A stretch of DNA of 5,616 nucleotides from Phycisphaerae bacterium. GTDB taxonomy: Bacteria > Planctomycetota > Phycisphaerae > Tepidisphaerales > Tepidisphaeraceae. This document shows positions 1 through 4,501 of the stretch, one piece after another; within the stretch, counting starts at the first letter, position 1; each line of letters opens with the position of its first letter. Both the position numbers and the translations under genes were made by a program. Under the pieces are notes generated by a model. That model did no database searches and was not told the DNA's origin. It worked only from the letters and a program-made list of their open reading frames with translations. The DNA lies in contig JAUJNJ010000152.1 of the NCBI GenBank assembly GCA_030448225.1, forward strand, positions 1-5,616. The letters are read 5' to 3'.

Positions 1-473
1 TCCATCTTCGCGTCGCGCTCCACCTTGCTCACCGGCCACAGCTCCTGCTTGACCTTGTCCATCAGGTCGCGGCCGAGGTTGATGTGGGCGAGCTCGCGGC
101 CCTTGAAGCGGAGCGTGAACTGGACCTTGTTGCCTTCCTTCAGGAAGTCGCGGGCCCGGTTGACCTTGATCTCCAGGTCGTGGTCGCCGATGCGGATCGT
201 GTCGATGTTCAGCATCTTCAGCCGCCCGCTCTTGGAGCTGGCGCGCGACTTGTCTTCCTTCTTCTGCTGCTGGTAGCGCCACTTCCCGTAGTCCATGATC
301 TTGCAGACCGGCGGGCGCGCGGTGGGGGCGACCTCGACGAGGTCCATGGCGGCCTCGGTGGCGCGCTTCATCGCCTCGGAGGTGGAGATGATGCCCACCT
401 TCACGTCGTGCTGATCGATCAGGAAGATCGGCGAGATGCGGATCTGGTGGTTGTGGCGGAAGTTCGTAGAAAT
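1..473 (-). CDS. infC: Translation initiation factor IF-3, 3'-truncated by window edge
   Basis: IF-3 binds the 30S subunit, prevents premature 50S joining and proofreads start-codon/initiator-tRNA pairing. On the minus strand 157 codons are visible. The N-domain (residues about 1-64) has NHQIR where the family has INxxIR, then DLVEVAP (44-50) and the IF-3 signature PPVCKIMDYGK (54-64). A Lys/Gln-rich linker (QQQKKEDK) leads into the C-domain, with the family-typical FKGRE and AHINLG segments. Family members are about 170-180 residues, so roughly 15-25 C-terminal residues lie outside the window. I chose the ATT at 473-471 as start because AGGAGG lies 8 nt upstream. The first in-frame ATG is codon 35, inside the conserved domain, and an in-frame stop lies at 557-555. 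An in-frame GTG at 506-504 is the alternative, adding 11 residues, but it would place the ribosome binding site inside the gene. rpmI and rplT often follow infC; they would be off the left edge. Identity is secure. Confidence 0.96.
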   Translation of the reverse strand, partial: MSTNFRHNHQIRISPIFLIDQHDVKVGIISTSEAMKRATEAAMDLVEVAPTARPPVCKIMDYGKWRYQQQKKEDKSRASSKSGRLKMLNIDTIRIGDHDLEIKVNRARDFLKEGNKVQFTLRFKGRELAHINLGRDLMDKVKQELWPVSKVERDAKM

Positions 474-487
474 GGCGACGGCCTCCT
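471..487 (-). promoter_or_regulatory. infC ribosome binding site and AUU start codon
   Basis: Read on the minus strand, a perfect AGGAGG (487-482) is followed by 8 nt and then ATT (473-471), after which the conserved IF-3 sequence begins (STNFRHNHQIR). AUU is a rare initiation codon; in Escherichia coli it lets IF-3 repress its own translation, because IF-3 discriminates against non-canonical start codons. The strong Shine-Dalgarno match and ideal spacing decide the start here. That autoregulation operates in this organism is inference. The first AGG of the site can pair with a CCT at 494-492 in a weak small hairpin (CCT-GCAC-AGG). Confidence 0.85.
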
Positions 488-511
488 GTGCAGGACAACG
501 AATCACGGCCC

Positions 512-529
512 GCCGGGCACCCGCCCGGC
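512..529 (-). other. GC-rich hairpin in the infC leader
   Basis: GCCGGGC (512-518) and GCCCGGC (523-529) form a perfect 7-bp stem with a 4-nt loop, about 25 nt upstream of the infC Shine-Dalgarno sequence. In infC-strand RNA the loop is GGGU. It has no U-tract, so it is not an intrinsic terminator. It could be a leader structure affecting infC translation, or simply a product of high GC content. The pairing is directly visible; any function is inference. Confidence 0.4.
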
Positions 530-888
530 AAAGGCCATCAGCCCGTCCGCCGGGTCACAGCCGGCCGGCCGGGCGCGGGTTTACGGGATGTCGCAACGGA
601 TGACGAACTCGGGACGCGAGTCGGATCGACTCGGGTCGGGCGGGAGAGGGCACGCGGTTCCGCGGCACAAAATACCTTCACGTCCGTGGCGAGCCACATC
701 CTTCCGGGCGTGCGCGACGACCTGCTCGCGCGGCCCGACAACATCCGTTCGACACGCCGGCGTCGCTCACGTTAGCGGATCGGACCGCTGCGGGCCGGCG
801 GGTGAAACCCCGGGTCGCCTCGGGGTTCCGAAACGATCGGAGGCCCCGCGGCGCACAAGTCTTACGACCTGCGCTGTTCTTCAGTTCC

Positions 889-963
889 TTGTTTAGCACT
901 TATCGGACTGTTTGCAAGCACATATTTGATTTTCGGCGCGGCCGACCAAACTTGCTAAAACGT
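889..963. promoter_or_regulatory. AT-richer promoter-like patch, boundaries uncertain
   Basis: This patch is clearly more AT-rich than its surroundings and lies 85-160 nt before the start of the LEPR-XLL gene, where a plus-strand promoter would be expected. No hexamer pair stands out: TTATCG (900-905), 17 nt, TATTTG (923-928) matches sigma-70 consensus at only 3 of 6 positions in each box. On the other strand TTGCAA, 16 nt, TAAACA is a similarly weak option for infC. The 10-mer TTATCGGACT (900-909) recurs upstream of the SH3 gene. Composition is the main support. Confidence 0.3.
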
Positions 964-1047
964 GCGGAAAAGGCGGGGATGAGCCCGCCCGCTCGCGCGG
1001 GGGATTGATCCGGCCGCCGACCTCACTTCGCGCCCGAGTTCGCTGCC

Positions 1048-2082
1048 ATGATCAACGATCCCTCCGCACGCCCATCCGCGCCCACGCCTTCTACGATCGA
1101 GCAACTCGAGCGTCGCGTCCTGCTGTCGGGCGATGGCCTCCCGATGACGTTCGGCGGCCGCGTCCGGGCCTTCTACACCGACGCCGACGGCGACGCGGTC
1201 CTCGTGACGCTGAAGGGACCGGGAACGGGCACGATCACGTTTCCCGGCGCGGGCAACACGGACGCCACACGCATCGAACTCGACGGGACGACGAGCGCGT
1301 CCGTCTTGTCGGTCACCGGCGACACGAACGTCGGCGAACTCGAGGTCCCGGGGATTATCAAGTCGATCACGGGCAAGGGATTAGACCTGACGACGTCGCT
1401 TCGCGTGTCCGGCGGCTTGTCCGCGCTTCGGCTCGACGACGTCTTCAATACGCAGCTTCAGATCGGCCAGTCCGGGCCGCTCTCGGTGGTGATCGATCAG
1501 GCGGTCGACTCCAGCCTCGTGATGCGCGGGCCGCTGAAGTCGATCCGCATCGGGACGTGGTCCGATTTCGACCCGGCGCCCGACCTGATCACCGCCTGGA
1601 CGGTCGGCTCGCTGACTTCGAAGGGTGACTTCGGGGCCGACATCGTGGCCGACTCGGTCGGGAAGGTGAGCGTGAAGGGGGCGATCGTGGGGTCGGAGAT
1701 CCGGGCGGCCGGCTCGATCGCGTCGGTCGTCGCCGCGTCGATCAACCAAAGCGTGATCTTCGCCGGGATCTTGCCGGGCCTGCCCACGCTCCCGGCCGCC
1801 GCGACCGAGCTCGCCGACCGCGAGGCGTCGATCGGTCGCCTGACCTTGCGGTCGACGGCGCCACGCGCGTTCGTGGACTCGATGGTCGCCGCGGCGACCA
1901 TCCGCCGGGCGAACGTGGGCGCGATCGTGACGGCCAACGGCCTGCGGACCCACGGCGTGGCCGCCGACCGGATGGGTTCGTTCGCCGGCAGCACGAGCGC
2001 CCGCGGCGCGTTCGCGACGCCCGCACGGGAAGACCCGGGTGACGTCGTGCTCGAAGAGGACTTCGTCCTGCGCGTCCTGTGA
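1048..2082 (+). CDS. LEPR-XLL-type planctomycete protein with beta-solenoid-like repeats, function unknown
   Basis: The product is 344 residues with no cysteine. Residues 18-27 read EQLERRVLLS, a variant of the N-terminal LEPR-XLL signal found in many planctomycete and verrucomicrobial exported or surface proteins; the motif's exact role is not established. A segment with DADGDAVLVTL and GPGTGTITF (45-65) follows, a pattern recurrent in such proteins. From about 95 to 240 the sequence falls into imperfect units of roughly 18-26 residues (beginning near GGLSALRL 122, GPLSVVI 143, GPLKSIRI 161, VGSLTSKG 186, VGKVSVKG 204, SIASVVAA 223), with alternating hydrophobic residues and G-x-L/V turns, as in a parallel beta solenoid. 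The Ala/Arg-rich C-terminal third ends in acidic-hydrophobic EEDFVLRVL. The ATG at 1048 puts the motif at its usual N-terminal place; no clear ribosome site precedes it. It appears monocistronic. Coding is well supported by frame length and motif; an extracytoplasmic structural or adhesive role is inference. Confidence 0.85.
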   Translation: MINDPSARPSAPTPSTIEQLERRVLLSGDGLPMTFGGRVRAFYTDADGDAVLVTLKGPGTGTITFPGAGNTDATRIELDGTTSASVLSVTGDTNVGELEVPGIIKSITGKGLDLTTSLRVSGGLSALRLDDVFNTQLQIGQSGPLSVVIDQAVDSSLVMRGPLKSIRIGTWSDFDPAPDLITAWTVGSLTSKGDFGADIVADSVGKVSVKGAIVGSEIRAAGSIASVVAASINQSVIFAGILPGLPTLPAAATELADREASIGRLTLRSTAPRAFVDSMVAAATIRRANVGAIVTANGLRTHGVAADRMGSFAGSTSARGAFATPAREDPGDVVLEEDFVLRVL

Positions 2083-2100
2083 CCGATGTCACCGACGCCC

Positions 2101-2123
2101 GTTTCGACAGTGACTGCCGAAAC
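2101..2123. repeat. 23-bp near-perfect palindrome just after the LEPR-XLL gene
   Basis: GTTTCG (2101-2106) pairs with CGAAAC (2118-2123), and CAG (2108-2110) pairs with CTG (2114-2116), separated by one A-C mismatch, around a TGA loop. It starts 18 nt after the stop codon at 2080-2082. There is no T-tract on either side, so an intrinsic terminator is unlikely in the strict sense. It may still be a 3'-end stabilising or Rho-associated hairpin, or a protein-binding operator. Confidence 0.5.
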
Positions 2124-2339
2124 GCACCCACGGAGACGCCGAGCCGCGGAGACGGGCGCGGAGCGATCGCGATCAGAACCAGGCGCGCGAGCGATGCAGG
2201 CGCGCCGACCGCGGTTGGGAGGCCGGGAGGCGGAGGGTGAGCGTCGAATCGGCAAGTCGTTTTGCGCTGCCGATGCCACCGTGCCACCCCGCCGCCTGAT
2301 CTTGGGCCGTTCTGCTCGCACGCCACCGGACCGGGCCGC

Positions 2340-2368
2340 TTTACATTTATCGGACTTCTGCGCAGAAT
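2340..2368 (+). promoter_or_regulatory. Candidate sigma-70-like promoter for the SH3-domain gene
   Basis: TTTACA (2340-2345) matches the -35 consensus at 5 of 6 positions. After exactly 17 nt comes CAGAAT (2363-2368), 4 of 6 for the -10 box, within a locally AT-richer stretch. Transcription would begin near 2375, leaving a leader of about 150 nt before the ATG at 2528. The spacer contains TTATCGGACT, also present upstream of the LEPR-XLL gene. The position is sensible, but planctomycete promoter consensus is poorly known. Confidence 0.4.
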
Positions 2369-2515
2369 GCCGCGCATCCGGGCAGCGCCTTTGTTTGAAT
2401 ATTGCACGCCACACCGCGTCGGGCGCGGGCGGTGCCCCGGGGGAATCCTGCTCAGGGCGTCGGCGTCACGACGGGTTGTGGGACCGACCGGCCGGACGCC
2501 GCCCTTGCCGCACAC

Positions 2516-2520
2516 GGAGG
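2516..2520 (+). promoter_or_regulatory. Ribosome binding site of the SH3-domain gene
   Basis: GGAGG lies 7 nt before the ATG at 2528-2530. It decides the start in favour of 2528 over the upstream in-frame ATG at 2402, whose 42 extra codons would bury the signal peptide inside the protein. Confidence 0.85.
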
Positions 2521-2527
2521 TGCCGCC

Positions 2528-3958
2528 ATGCTCGCACGTCGTCGTCGTCCTGTTCTGATCGCCGCCGTCACGTCTACGCTCGTCGGGTGCTCCGCCGCCC
2601 TGTGGGTCGCGCCGCCGTCGGCGGCCCGGGCGCAGGAGCAGCAGTTGCCGGAGGTGGCCAACGCCCGCCACTCGTTCGAGGGGCAGATCAACTCCAACGC
2701 GGTCTTCGTCCGCAGCGGCCCGAGCGAGAACTTCTACCCCACGCAAAAGCTAGACCGGGGCACGCCGGTCACGGTCGTGGGGATCAAGTTCAACTGGCTG
2801 AAGATCGCGCCGCCGAAGGGGAGCTTCTCGTACGTGCCCAAGGCCTACGTGCAGCGGCACGGCGACGGCACCGAGGGGAGCGTGATGAACGACCAGCCGG
2901 CGAACGTGCGCGCCGGCAGCGAGGTGAACCCGATGAAGAGCACGGTGCAGACGAGGCTGCAGCCGGGCCAGCGGGTGCGGATCCTCGGCGAGCAGGACGA
3001 GTACTTCAAGATCGAGCCGCCGGAGGGCGCGTACCTCTACGTCGACGCGAAGTTCGTCGACCCCGTCCGCCGCATCGGCCCCGCGGCGCCCGGCGAGATC
3101 GCCGCCGCCGAGCCGAAGCAGGACCCCGCGCCGGCCGACGCGCCCGCGCCGGACGACGCCGTCGCCCGCACCACGACCCCGGCCGAGGGCGACCTGCCGG
3201 TCGAGGCCCTGTCGACGGCCCCGTCCACGCAGGACGCCGGCCCCGCCACGCAGGACACGATCGCCGCCGCCACGGCCCCCACCACCGGCCCGGCCGAGAA
3301 CGAGGCGCCGGCCGTCGCGGCGCAGTTCGACGAGCTCGAGGGCCAGTTCAAAGAGGCCAGCGGCCGCGCGCTGACCGAGCAACCGCTCGACGAGTTGTCG
3401 CAAGGGTACGGCAAACTCGGGGCCGAGCAGAACCTGCCCCGCCCGATCCGCCGCGTCGTCGACGCGCGCCTGGCGGCCCTGAAGGTGCGGACCGAGGCGC
3501 GCGAGTCGTACCTCGTGCTGAAGAAGAGCCAGGACGAACTTCAGCAGAAGCAGATGGCGCTCGCCGCCGAGCGCGAGGAACTCCAGGAGCGGATCAAGCA
3601 GAACGAGGTGAAGGTGTTCGCCGCCGTCGGCGTGCTCCGCACGTCGAGCCTCCAGCTCGGCGGCGAGCTGCTCTACCGCCTGACCGACCCGGACACCGGC
3701 CGCACGGTCGTCTACGTCCGCGGCGGCGACGGGACGATCCCGGCGCTGATGAACCAGTTCGTCGGCGTGCAGGGCACGCTCGCCAGCGACCCGCAACTCA
3801 ACCTGAAGGTGATCACCAACCCGACCGGCGCCGAGGCCGTCGACCAGACGAAGGTCAACGGCGCCGTCGCCGCCCAGGTCGTGCCCCCGAGCCTCCTGCC
3901 GAAGCTCCCGATCACCTCCACGATCAGCCAGCAGGACGAAGCCGTCGAGCCGCAGTAA
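2528..3958 (+). CDS. Exported tandem-SH3b, coiled-coil protein
   Basis: The product is 476 residues. A signal peptide is clear: basic MLARRRRP, hydrophobic 9-28, then PPSAARA with a plausible AxA cleavage after residue 35. A lipobox-like LVGC (18-21) makes a lipoprotein possible instead. Two bacterial SH3-type modules follow: about 50-110 (FVRSGPS, G78-TPVTVVG, W90, YVPKAYV) and 117-180 (NVRAGS, PGQRVRILG, FKIEPPEG, YVDAKFV). Such domains usually bind peptidoglycan or proteins outside the cytoplasm. An Ala/Pro/Thr-rich linker (about 181-270) leads to a Glu/Gln/Lys-rich coiled coil (about 312-362). A compact beta-rich domain (about 368-437; LLYRLTDPDTGRTVVYV, FVGVQGTL) and a Pro-rich tail complete it. 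The C-terminal domain resembles an OB-like fold by pattern only. Its own ribosome site, a promoter candidate and a strong terminator suggest a single-gene transcript. A cell-wall-associated or envelope scaffold role is inference; no enzyme motif is visible. Confidence 0.9.
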   Translation: MLARRRRPVLIAAVTSTLVGCSAALWVAPPSAARAQEQQLPEVANARHSFEGQINSNAVFVRSGPSENFYPTQKLDRGTPVTVVGIKFNWLKIAPPKGSFSYVPKAYVQRHGDGTEGSVMNDQPANVRAGSEVNPMKSTVQTRLQPGQRVRILGEQDEYFKIEPPEGAYLYVDAKFVDPVRRIGPAAPGEIAAAEPKQDPAPADAPAPDDAVARTTTPAEGDLPVEALSTAPSTQDAGPATQDTIAAATAPTTGPAENEAPAVAAQFDELEGQFKEASGRALTEQPLDELSQGYGKLGAEQNLPRPIRRVVDARLAALKVRTEARESYLVLKKSQDELQQKQMALAAEREELQERIKQNEVKVFAAVGVLRTSSLQLGGELLYRLTDPDTGRTVVYVRGGDGTIPALMNQFVGVQGTLASDPQLNLKVITNPTGAEAVDQTKVNGAVAAQVVPPSLLPKLPITSTISQQDEAVEPQ

Positions 3959-3985
3959 CCACGAAGTCTTGTCTTTCGAACGCAG

Positions 3986-4022
3986 CGGGCGGAACCGATC
4001 ACCGGTTCCGCCCGTTTTTTTT
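3986..4022 (+). terminator. Rho-independent terminator of the SH3-domain gene
   Basis: A perfect 12-bp GC-rich stem (CGGGCGGAACCG at 3986-3997 with CGGTTCCGCCCG at 4003-4014) closes a 5-nt loop and is followed at once by eight T residues (4015-4022). It begins 27 nt after the stop codon of the SH3-domain gene. No T-tract exists on the opposite strand, so it acts in the plus direction. Confidence 0.96.
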
Positions 4023-4046
4023 GGGATGGGGCGGCGGGAGATGTTT

Positions 4047-4076
4047 ACCGCGAAGGGCGCGAAGAACGCGAAGAGG
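4047..4076 (+). repeat. Tandem 9-nt CGCGAAGNN repeats
   Basis: Three consecutive 9-nt units share CGCGAAG (4049-4057, 4058-4066, 4067-4075), preceded by ACC and followed by G. The pattern resembles the ACCACGAAGG-type GAAG repeats scattered between genes in many planctomycetes and other environmental bacteria. An inverted relative lies at 4393-4425; 18 nt match exactly (4049-4066 against the reverse complement of 4397-4414). Confidence 0.7.
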
Positions 4077-4118
4077 AAATAAGAGTTGCTGAGCGCTGTT
4101 GAGGGGCGCGTCTGGTCC

Positions 4119-4248
4119 CCTCGCCCCCGTACTCGGGGGAGAGGGTTAGGGTGAGGGGCCGAGCGGAGAGGTGGTGGGATCTCGCCTCCGACGCCACCAC
4201 TGCTTCGCGACCCTCTCCCCCGCCCTCTCTCCAAGTACGGGGGCGAGG
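4119..4248. repeat. REP/MITE-like inverted-repeat element
   Basis: The two ends are inverted copies. CCTCGCCCCCGTACT (4119-4133) matches the reverse complement of 4234-4248, and CGGGGGAGAGGGT (4134-4146) matches the reverse complement of 4210-4222. A third pair, GTGGTGG (4171-4177) with CCACCAC (4194-4200), sits in the centre. On the right side an 11-nt CCCTCTC-type insert (4223-4233) separates the arms and looks like a local duplication. The GGGAGAGGGTTAGGGTGAGGGG motif type is widespread as an intergenic repeat in bacterial genomes. No coding capacity is seen, and I see no obvious target-site duplication. Confidence 0.75.
4135..4158 (+). other. Canonical G-quadruplex motif
   Basis: Four G-runs (GGGGG 4135-4139, GGG 4143-4145, GGG 4149-4151, GGGG 4155-4158) are separated by three 3-nt loops (AGA, TTA, TGA). 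This satisfies the standard G3+N1-7 pattern with short, equal loops, which usually favours stable folding. It lies inside the left half of the inverted-repeat element, so quadruplex and long hairpin are alternative folds. Formation in the cell is not shown by sequence alone. Confidence 0.7.
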
Positions 4249-4298
4249 GAGGCGCATTATCAACTCGAGAGGACGACAGGGAATTGCCACGCCCACAC

Positions 4299-4314
4299 GG
4301 CGGGCAAGCCCACC
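4299..4314. repeat. Small near-palindrome GGCGGGC-AA-GCCCACC
   Basis: Two 7-nt arms around AA pair except at one position. It resembles the GGTGGGCAAGCCCACC-type motif that I recall as a dispersed intergenic repeat in planctomycetes, here with one arm diverged. Low confidence that it is a true repeat family member. Confidence 0.3.
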
Positions 4315-4392
4315 GGCTAAATGGGAGGCAGGTTCGGACGGCGTCGTCGCACGCAGTCTACCGTCATTCACAGAGGGACCGCGCTAATCAAC

Positions 4393-4425
4393 CCTCTTCT
4401 TCGCGCCCTTCGCGTCCTTCGTGGT
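4393..4425 (-). repeat. Inverted copy of the GAAG-type repeat
   Basis: Read on the minus strand it starts ACCACGAAGGACGCGAAGG and continues with CGCGAAGAAGAGG, the classic form of this dispersed repeat. It points towards the copy at 4047-4076, so the two bracket the inverted-repeat element at 4119-4248. Positions 4397-4414 are an exact reverse complement of 4049-4066. Confidence 0.7.
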
Positions 4426-4463
4426 TCGTAACCGCCCTGGCCTTTCAGAACTTCCCTGCCCGA

Positions 4464-4492
4464 TTGTCCGCGCGCCGGCGGCCCCGTACGAT
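4464..4492 (+). promoter_or_regulatory. Candidate leaderless promoter of the ubiD-family gene
   Basis: TTGTCC (4464-4469) and TACGAT (4487-4492) each match sigma-70 consensus at 4 of 6 positions, with the ideal 17-nt spacer. The -10 box fits the TANNNT form associated with leaderless genes in other bacteria. Normal spacing puts the transcript start near A4499, only 3 nt before the ATG at 4502. This agrees with the absence of a Shine-Dalgarno sequence before that ATG. Confidence 0.4.
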
Positions 4493-4501
4493 CCGCGCAC
4501 G

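Larger units (their letters stand above)
488..1047. other. Divergent intergenic region between infC and the LEPR-XLL gene
   Basis: No convincing gene lies in this stretch. Open frames of 68-95 codons here on both strands translate to Arg/Pro-rich sequence without recognisable domains or ribosome sites. It must hold the promoters of both divergent genes unless infC is driven from elsewhere. Visible structures are the hairpin at 512-529; a 7-bp stem with a 3-nt loop at 617-633 (CGAGTCG-GAT-CGACTCG); a GC-palindromic CCGGCCGG block near 561-568; an AT-richer patch at 889-963; and a 5-bp stem with a 4-nt loop at 988-1001, followed directly by the small palindrome GGAT-TG-ATCC (1002-1011). No clear Shine-Dalgarno sequence precedes the ATG at 1048. 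Confidence 0.6.
2083..2527. other. Intergenic region with palindromes and short repeats
   Basis: I find no supportable gene in this 445-bp stretch. Besides the 2101-2123 palindrome it holds two direct copies of CGGAGACG, 16 nt apart (2131-2138 and 2147-2154), in a run resembling the CACGGAGAC-type repeats dispersed in many environmental bacterial genomes. A 7-bp inverted repeat ATCGGCA/TGCCGAT (2248-2254 and 2268-2274) encloses a 13-nt loop. A promoter candidate lies at 2340-2368. The upstream extension of the SH3 reading frame (from 2402) is treated as non-coding because a better start with a ribosome site exists at 2528. Confidence 0.6.
4023..4501. other. Repeat-rich intergenic region upstream of ubiD
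   Basis: This stretch of about 480 bp holds no supportable gene. Open frames of 78-118 codons on both strands run across the inverted repeats and give low-complexity translations. It contains, in order, the three 9-nt repeats, the inverted-repeat element with the G-quadruplex motif, a small palindrome at 4299-4314, the inverted GAAG copy, and a promoter candidate just before ubiD. Outside the repeats, 4249-4298 and 4315-4392 show nothing I recognise. Confidence 0.65.

Noticed and set aside
660..700. Minus-strand TATTTT as an infC -10 box
   Set aside because: The -10 match is moderate, but no acceptable -35 hexamer lies 16-18 nt upstream.
84..896. Long plus-strand open frame (270 codons) covering infC and the intergenic region
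   Set aside because: It is antisense to the strongly conserved infC coding sequence and continues as Arg/Gly-rich sequence with no domain; high GC content produces long open frames.
488..899. Small open frames on both strands in the infC/LEPR-XLL intergenic region
   Set aside because: No ribosome sites at their starts, no recognisable motifs, Arg/Pro-rich translations typical of GC-rich non-coding DNA.
2163..2170. GCGATCGC octamer resembling the cyanobacterial HIP1 motif
   Set aside because: I noted just this copy and nothing else cyanobacterial; expected by chance in GC-rich DNA.
2402..2527. 42-codon N-terminal extension of the SH3 protein from the ATG at 2402
   Set aside because: The GGAGG at 2516-2520 and the signal peptide starting at 2528 argue for the downstream start; the extension has no ribosome site.
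2086..4092. 668-codon plus-strand open frame across the SH3 gene
   Set aside because: Wrong frame relative to the SH3 protein; the translation is Arg/Pro/Ala-rich with no domains and runs through the terminator.
2750..4234. 494-codon minus-strand open frame opposite the SH3 gene
   Set aside because: Antisense shadow of a well-supported gene; it also crosses the terminator and repeats, and its translation is low complexity.
4119..4248. CRISPR-like or telomere-like repeat (GGGTTAGGG)
   Set aside because: There are no regularly spaced identical repeats with unique spacers, and the telomere-like hexamer occurs once inside an inverted-repeat element of a common bacterial type.
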